A DNA stretch of 64,000 nt. Origin: JAJDFU01 sp964641965 (lineage in GTDB: Bacteria; Bacteroidota; Bacteroidia; Chitinophagales; Saprospiraceae). Shown in pieces: positions 61,199 through 64,000 of this stretch; position 1 is the stretch's first letter, and each line of letters opens with the position of its first letter. The DNA lies in the NCBI GenBank assembly GCA_964641965.1, contig CAZXLD010000012.1, forward strand, positions 36,083 to 100,082. The letters run 5' to 3'. The notes under the pieces were generated by a model. It was not told the origin of the DNA and did not search any database. It saw nothing but the letters and a program-made list of their open reading frames with translations. Position numbers and translations under genes: made by a program.

Positions 61199-63484
61199 AT
61201 GGCAAAAGCCAACCATGCTCCCTCCTATTTGGAGGAGTTGAACGATATCCAACGTCAGGCAGTAACGGAAACCGACGGCCCTGTGTTGGTAGTTGCAGGT
61301 CCGGGCTCCGGCAAGACTCGTGTTTTAACCTATCGGATTTCCTACCTGATAGACAAAGGAGCCCCTCCATGGGAAATCTTAGCCCTAACCTTTACCAATA
61401 AGGCGGCCCGGGAAATGAAAAGCCGGATTGCTCAACGAGTAGGTGAAGAAGCCAATAAGGTTTGGGCCGGTACCTTTCACTCTATTTTTGCCCGAATCCT
61501 TCGGGTTGAAGCAGAGAAGATTGGGTATCCATCAAATTTCACCATTTACGATACAGAGGATAGTAAAAGCCTAATCGGAAATATTCTCAATGAACTTAAA
61601 CTGGATAAAAATCTATACAACGTAAATGCTTTACGTTCAAGAATTTCCTCTGCCAAGAGCAATCTCATTACGCCAAAACTCTACCAGAAAAATGAGGAAT
61701 TGTTAGAACAGGATCGGATGGCTAAACGCCCTCGCACCCTGGAAGTCTACCAACAATATGTCATCCGATGCAAGCGCTCCGGAGCCATGGATTTTGACGA
61801 CCTACTGTATAGGTTATTCGAACTCTTCCAAGCCAATCCCAATGATGTTCTCGATAAATATCGGTCAAAGTTTCGCTATCTCCTGGTAGATGAATTTCAG
61901 GATACCAACTTTCTTCAATATGCAATCATCAAAAAACTGGTCCATTATGAAAATAGCCCCAGAAATATTTGCGTGGTAGGGGACGATGCACAGAGCATCT
62001 ACGCTTTTAGAGGTGCAACCATTCAGAATATTCTGGATTTCGAAAAAGATTTTAAGGATTATGGCATTCAAATTTTCAAACTCGAACAAAATTATCGTTC
62101 TACTTCGCATATCGTAGAAGCTGCCAATGCCGTAATCACCTATAATAAAAGGCAAATACAAAAAAAGATCTGGTCGGATAAAGGAGAAGGCCAGCCAATT
62201 AAACTCATCAAAGCTCAAAGTGATACCGAAGAGGGTAAACGGATTGCAGATACGATTCTAGAGCAAAAGAACCGTTCCCATTTAGCCAATAGCGATATTG
62301 CCATTCTGTATCGGACCAATGCACAGTCCCGGATTTTTGAAGAATACCTTCGGCGGTACAATATTCCCTACAAGATCTTTGGCGGCCAATCCTTTTATCA
62401 ACGTAAGGAAGTAAAAGACCTGATCGCCTATCTCAGGCTGGCAGTAAACCCAAGAGATGACGAGGCGCTGCGACGGGTAATCAACCACCCTAAACGAGGA
62501 ATTGGAAAAACTACCCTAGATAAAATTGGTGGGGCTGCCTCCGAAGCAAAAGTTCCGTTATGGGATATGCTCACTCGAGTCCAGTTGTCTCCCAGAGCTT
62601 CCCAGGCGATTCAGGGTTTCACTCAATTGATCAAAAGCTTTCAGGCTAAAACAAGCACCCTCAATGCTTATGAGCTGGCCAATCTGATAGCTCGTAAATC
62701 CAAATTACTGGATATGCTTAAGGCGGATACGACCATAGAAGGCATGAATAGATTGGAAAATGTAGATGCATTGTTGGATGGGATAAATGCCTTTGTCGAA
62801 GAAGACAGTGTAGTTGACACAGAGACGCTCCCCGATAAAAGCCTGGCAACCTATTTACAAAACATTGCCCTACTTACAGACGCTGACGAAGAAGACAGTA
62901 ATACTGCGGACTTTGTAACTTTGATGTCTGTTCATGCCGCAAAAGGACTCGAATTTAAAAGTATTTTCATCGTTGGCCTGGAGGAAAAGCTCTTCCCCTC
63001 CTTTATGTCGATGGACTCCATCGAAGGCTTGGATGAAGAGCGAAGGCTCTTCTATGTAGCAATTACAAGAGCAGAGCAATACCTTACCCTCTCTTATGCT
63101 GTAAGTCGATATCGTTTTGGTTCAATGCGGTACAATGAGTCCAGTCGATTTCTGGAAGAAATCCCACTGGAACACCTGCATGATGCCACAGGCTTTGGAG
63201 GCCGGAAGCTGGAACCAGATGCGGGTGCCCGTCTAATTGGGAACTTCAAAAAAAGAAGCCCAGCTACACCCACATTCAAAATTGACCCGGCAACTTTCAA
63301 GCCGAATGCCCCATCCGAGATAGAGGAAGGGATGGAAGTCTTACACCTGAAATTTGGAAAAGGAAAGGTTTTAAAAGTAGATGGTGGCAACGCCAATCGG
63401 GTAGCTACGATTCATTTCGAAGAAGTGGAAGACAACCCCAGGCGAAGGATCATGCTTAAATTTGCAAAGCTCCAAATTCTATAA
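61199..63484 (+). CDS. UvrD/PcrA-type superfamily 1 DNA helicase
   Basis: 761 residues. A complete SF1A 3'-5' helicase: Q motif LNDIQRQAV, Walker A GPGSGKTRV with Lys39, VDEFQDTN (Walker B), GDDAQSIYAFRGA, LEQNYRS, VTLMSVHAAKGLEF and VAITRAEQYL. A C-terminal tail of about 60 residues has the MEVLHLKFGKGKVLKVDG motif, a Tudor-like domain that in PcrA contacts RNA polymerase. It acts in excision and mismatch repair and in removal of stalled complexes. Convergent with tonB, with a hairpin between. Confidence 0.94.
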   Translation: MAKANHAPSYLEELNDIQRQAVTETDGPVLVVAGPGSGKTRVLTYRISYLIDKGAPPWEILALTFTNKAAREMKSRIAQRVGEEANKVWAGTFHSIFARILRVEAEKIGYPSNFTIYDTEDSKSLIGNILNELKLDKNLYNVNALRSRISSAKSNLITPKLYQKNEELLEQDRMAKRPRTLEVYQQYVIRCKRSGAMDFDDLLYRLFELFQANPNDVLDKYRSKFRYLLVDEFQDTNFLQYAIIKKLVHYENSPRNICVVGDDAQSIYAFRGATIQNILDFEKDFKDYGIQIFKLEQNYRSTSHIVEAANAVITYNKRQIQKKIWSDKGEGQPIKLIKAQSDTEEGKRIADTILEQKNRSHLANSDIAILYRTNAQSRIFEEYLRRYNIPYKIFGGQSFYQRKEVKDLIAYLRLAVNPRDDEALRRVINHPKRGIGKTTLDKIGGAASEAKVPLWDMLTRVQLSPRASQAIQGFTQLIKSFQAKTSTLNAYELANLIARKSKLLDMLKADTTIEGMNRLENVDALLDGINAFVEEDSVVDTETLPDKSLATYLQNIALLTDADEEDSNTADFVTLMSVHAAKGLEFKSIFIVGLEEKLFPSFMSMDSIEGLDEERRLFYVAITRAEQYLTLSYAVSRYRFGSMRYNESSRFLEEIPLEHLHDATGFGGRKLEPDAGARLIGNFKKRSPATPTFKIDPATFKPNAPSEIEEGMEVLHLKFGKGKVLKVDGGNANRVATIHFEEVEDNPRRRIMLKFAKLQIL

Positions 63485-63487
63485 ATA

Positions 63488-63520
63488 CAAATGCCCTGGC
63501 TTTTAAAGCCGGGGCATTTG
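63488..63520. terminator. Bidirectional terminator between the UvrD-like gene and tonB
   Basis: CAAATGCCCTGGCTTT pairs with AAAGCCGGGGCATTTG (one T-G pair) with a short TT-type loop, directly after the UvrD-like stop codon. Confidence 0.75.
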
Positions 63521-63558
63521 ACTACTCCACAAAATCAATCTACACTGTATTTTTAGGC

Positions 63559-63999
63559 TTAAGGCCTGCTTTCAAGTTTAAACTTGACGGGCAAGGTAAA
63601 CATAACCGGTACTGGCTTACCTCGTTGCTTGCCAGGATTCCAATAACCTGCTTTTTGATTCATTAAATTTATCACTCGCAAGGCCTCTTCACCACAACCC
63701 GCACCGATATCACGTAGTACCTCCGCTTCTCGGATGGAGCCATCCTTACCCACTACAAATTGCACTACCACCGTACCCTCCACATTATTCTCTCTTGCAA
63801 TCCTTGGATATTCAATTTCTCCATACAGGAATTCAAGTAATTTTTTGTTGGCACACGCCATACGAGCTTCTTTAGTACTTTCCGCTTCACAACCTGGAAA
63901 CCTGGGCATTTCTTCAACCACTCTGAAAATTTCTTCCACCTCAGGCTCAGCTGGAGGGGGTGGCGGCGGTGGGGGCGGTGCAGCCTTCTTATCGTCCAG
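63559..63999 (-). CDS. TonB-family energy transducer, C-terminal part (start outside window)
   Basis: 147 residues are visible; the frame is open to the window edge. It begins in a proline-rich linker (LDDKKAAPPPP with nine prolines, then AEPE), which spans the periplasm in TonB proteins, followed by a conserved Bacteroidota TonB segment FPGCEAES...ACANKKLLEFLYGEIEYPRIARENNVEGTVVVQFVV and a C-terminal domain ending NPGKQRGKPVPVMFTLPVKFKLE. It couples ExbBD energy to outer-membrane receptors such as the one at 39331. A GTG at 63939 is inside the gene and is not its start. Confidence 0.9.
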   Translation of the reverse strand: MDDKKAAPPPPPPPPPAEPEVEEIFRVVEEMPRFPGCEAESTKEARMACANKKLLEFLYGEIEYPRIARENNVEGTVVVQFVVGKDGSIREAEVLRDIGAGCGEEALRVINLMNQKAGYWNPGKQRGKPVPVMFTLPVKFKLESRP

Positions 64000-64000
64000 A

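Noticed and set aside
1..64000. Prophage, integrative element, toxin-antitoxin or defence island.
   Set aside because: No integrase, transposase, phage structural, restriction-modification, Cas or toxin-antitoxin gene found; gene content is core-like throughout.

Overview
The window looks like a chromosomal segment of a gliding, type IX secretion (T9SS)-bearing Bacteroidota, probably a marine or activated-sludge member of the Saprospiria (Lewinella/Haliscomenobacter-like). Direct evidence is a complete porP-gldK-gldL-gldM-gldN cluster, a repeat-built secreted protein with a T9SS-type C-terminal sorting domain, a TonB-dependent receptor with a carboxypeptidase-like N-terminal domain, a UvrA of the Bacteroidota type, and several Bacteroidota-style -7 boxes (TAnnTTTG) ahead of genes. 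The exact family is an inference; there is no rRNA or tRNA gene in the window to settle it.

Layout. 0-13 kb: end of an AI-2E-type permease, NhaA antiporter, a small SDR, a Rof-like Rho-binding protein, a beta-helix lipoprotein, then a rightward block with a low-molecular-weight phosphatase/ArsC-like protein and three glycosyltransferases (two GT2, one GT-C-like), an ABC exporter and an IGHMBP2-like helicase. 13-21 kb: leftward T9SS/gliding core gldN-M-L-K with porP and a DUF255 thioredoxin-like protein. 21-34 kb: housekeeping genes (glucosaminidase, manA, ruvX-def, rnhA, ahcY), the seven-repeat T9SS cargo protein, a TPM-domain membrane protein, then an operon-like run hupE/ureJ-like, DUF6702-like, yidD, hemB. 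34-45 kb: an ECF sigma factor, uvrA tightly coupled to a Crp/Fnr regulator, a barrel protein with an unusual N-terminal membrane extension, a TonB-dependent receptor, a broken HTH gene next to a fold-back element, an epimerase, FabG and a DinB-like protein. 45.3-46.9 kb: a 1.56-kb gene-free stretch. 46.9-64 kb: D-threonine aldolase-like enzyme, universal stress protein, metallophosphoesterase, pyrophosphatase, CBS protein, S9 peptidase, MATE pump, UvrD-like helicase and the end of a TonB protein.

Most of the window is ordinary core genome. The part least explained is the gap at 45.3-46.9 kb: its left 1.1 kb has a promoter-like signal and a good intrinsic terminator on the minus strand and a string of hairpins with no convincing protein, and its right part has three exact matches to a DnaA-box consensus in AT-rich sequence. 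Two long fold-back repeats (33.43-33.55 kb and 42.57-42.80 kb) and an HTH gene with an in-frame stop codon are the other non-routine features. I saw no CRISPR array, no phage module, no transposase gene and no obvious defence system.
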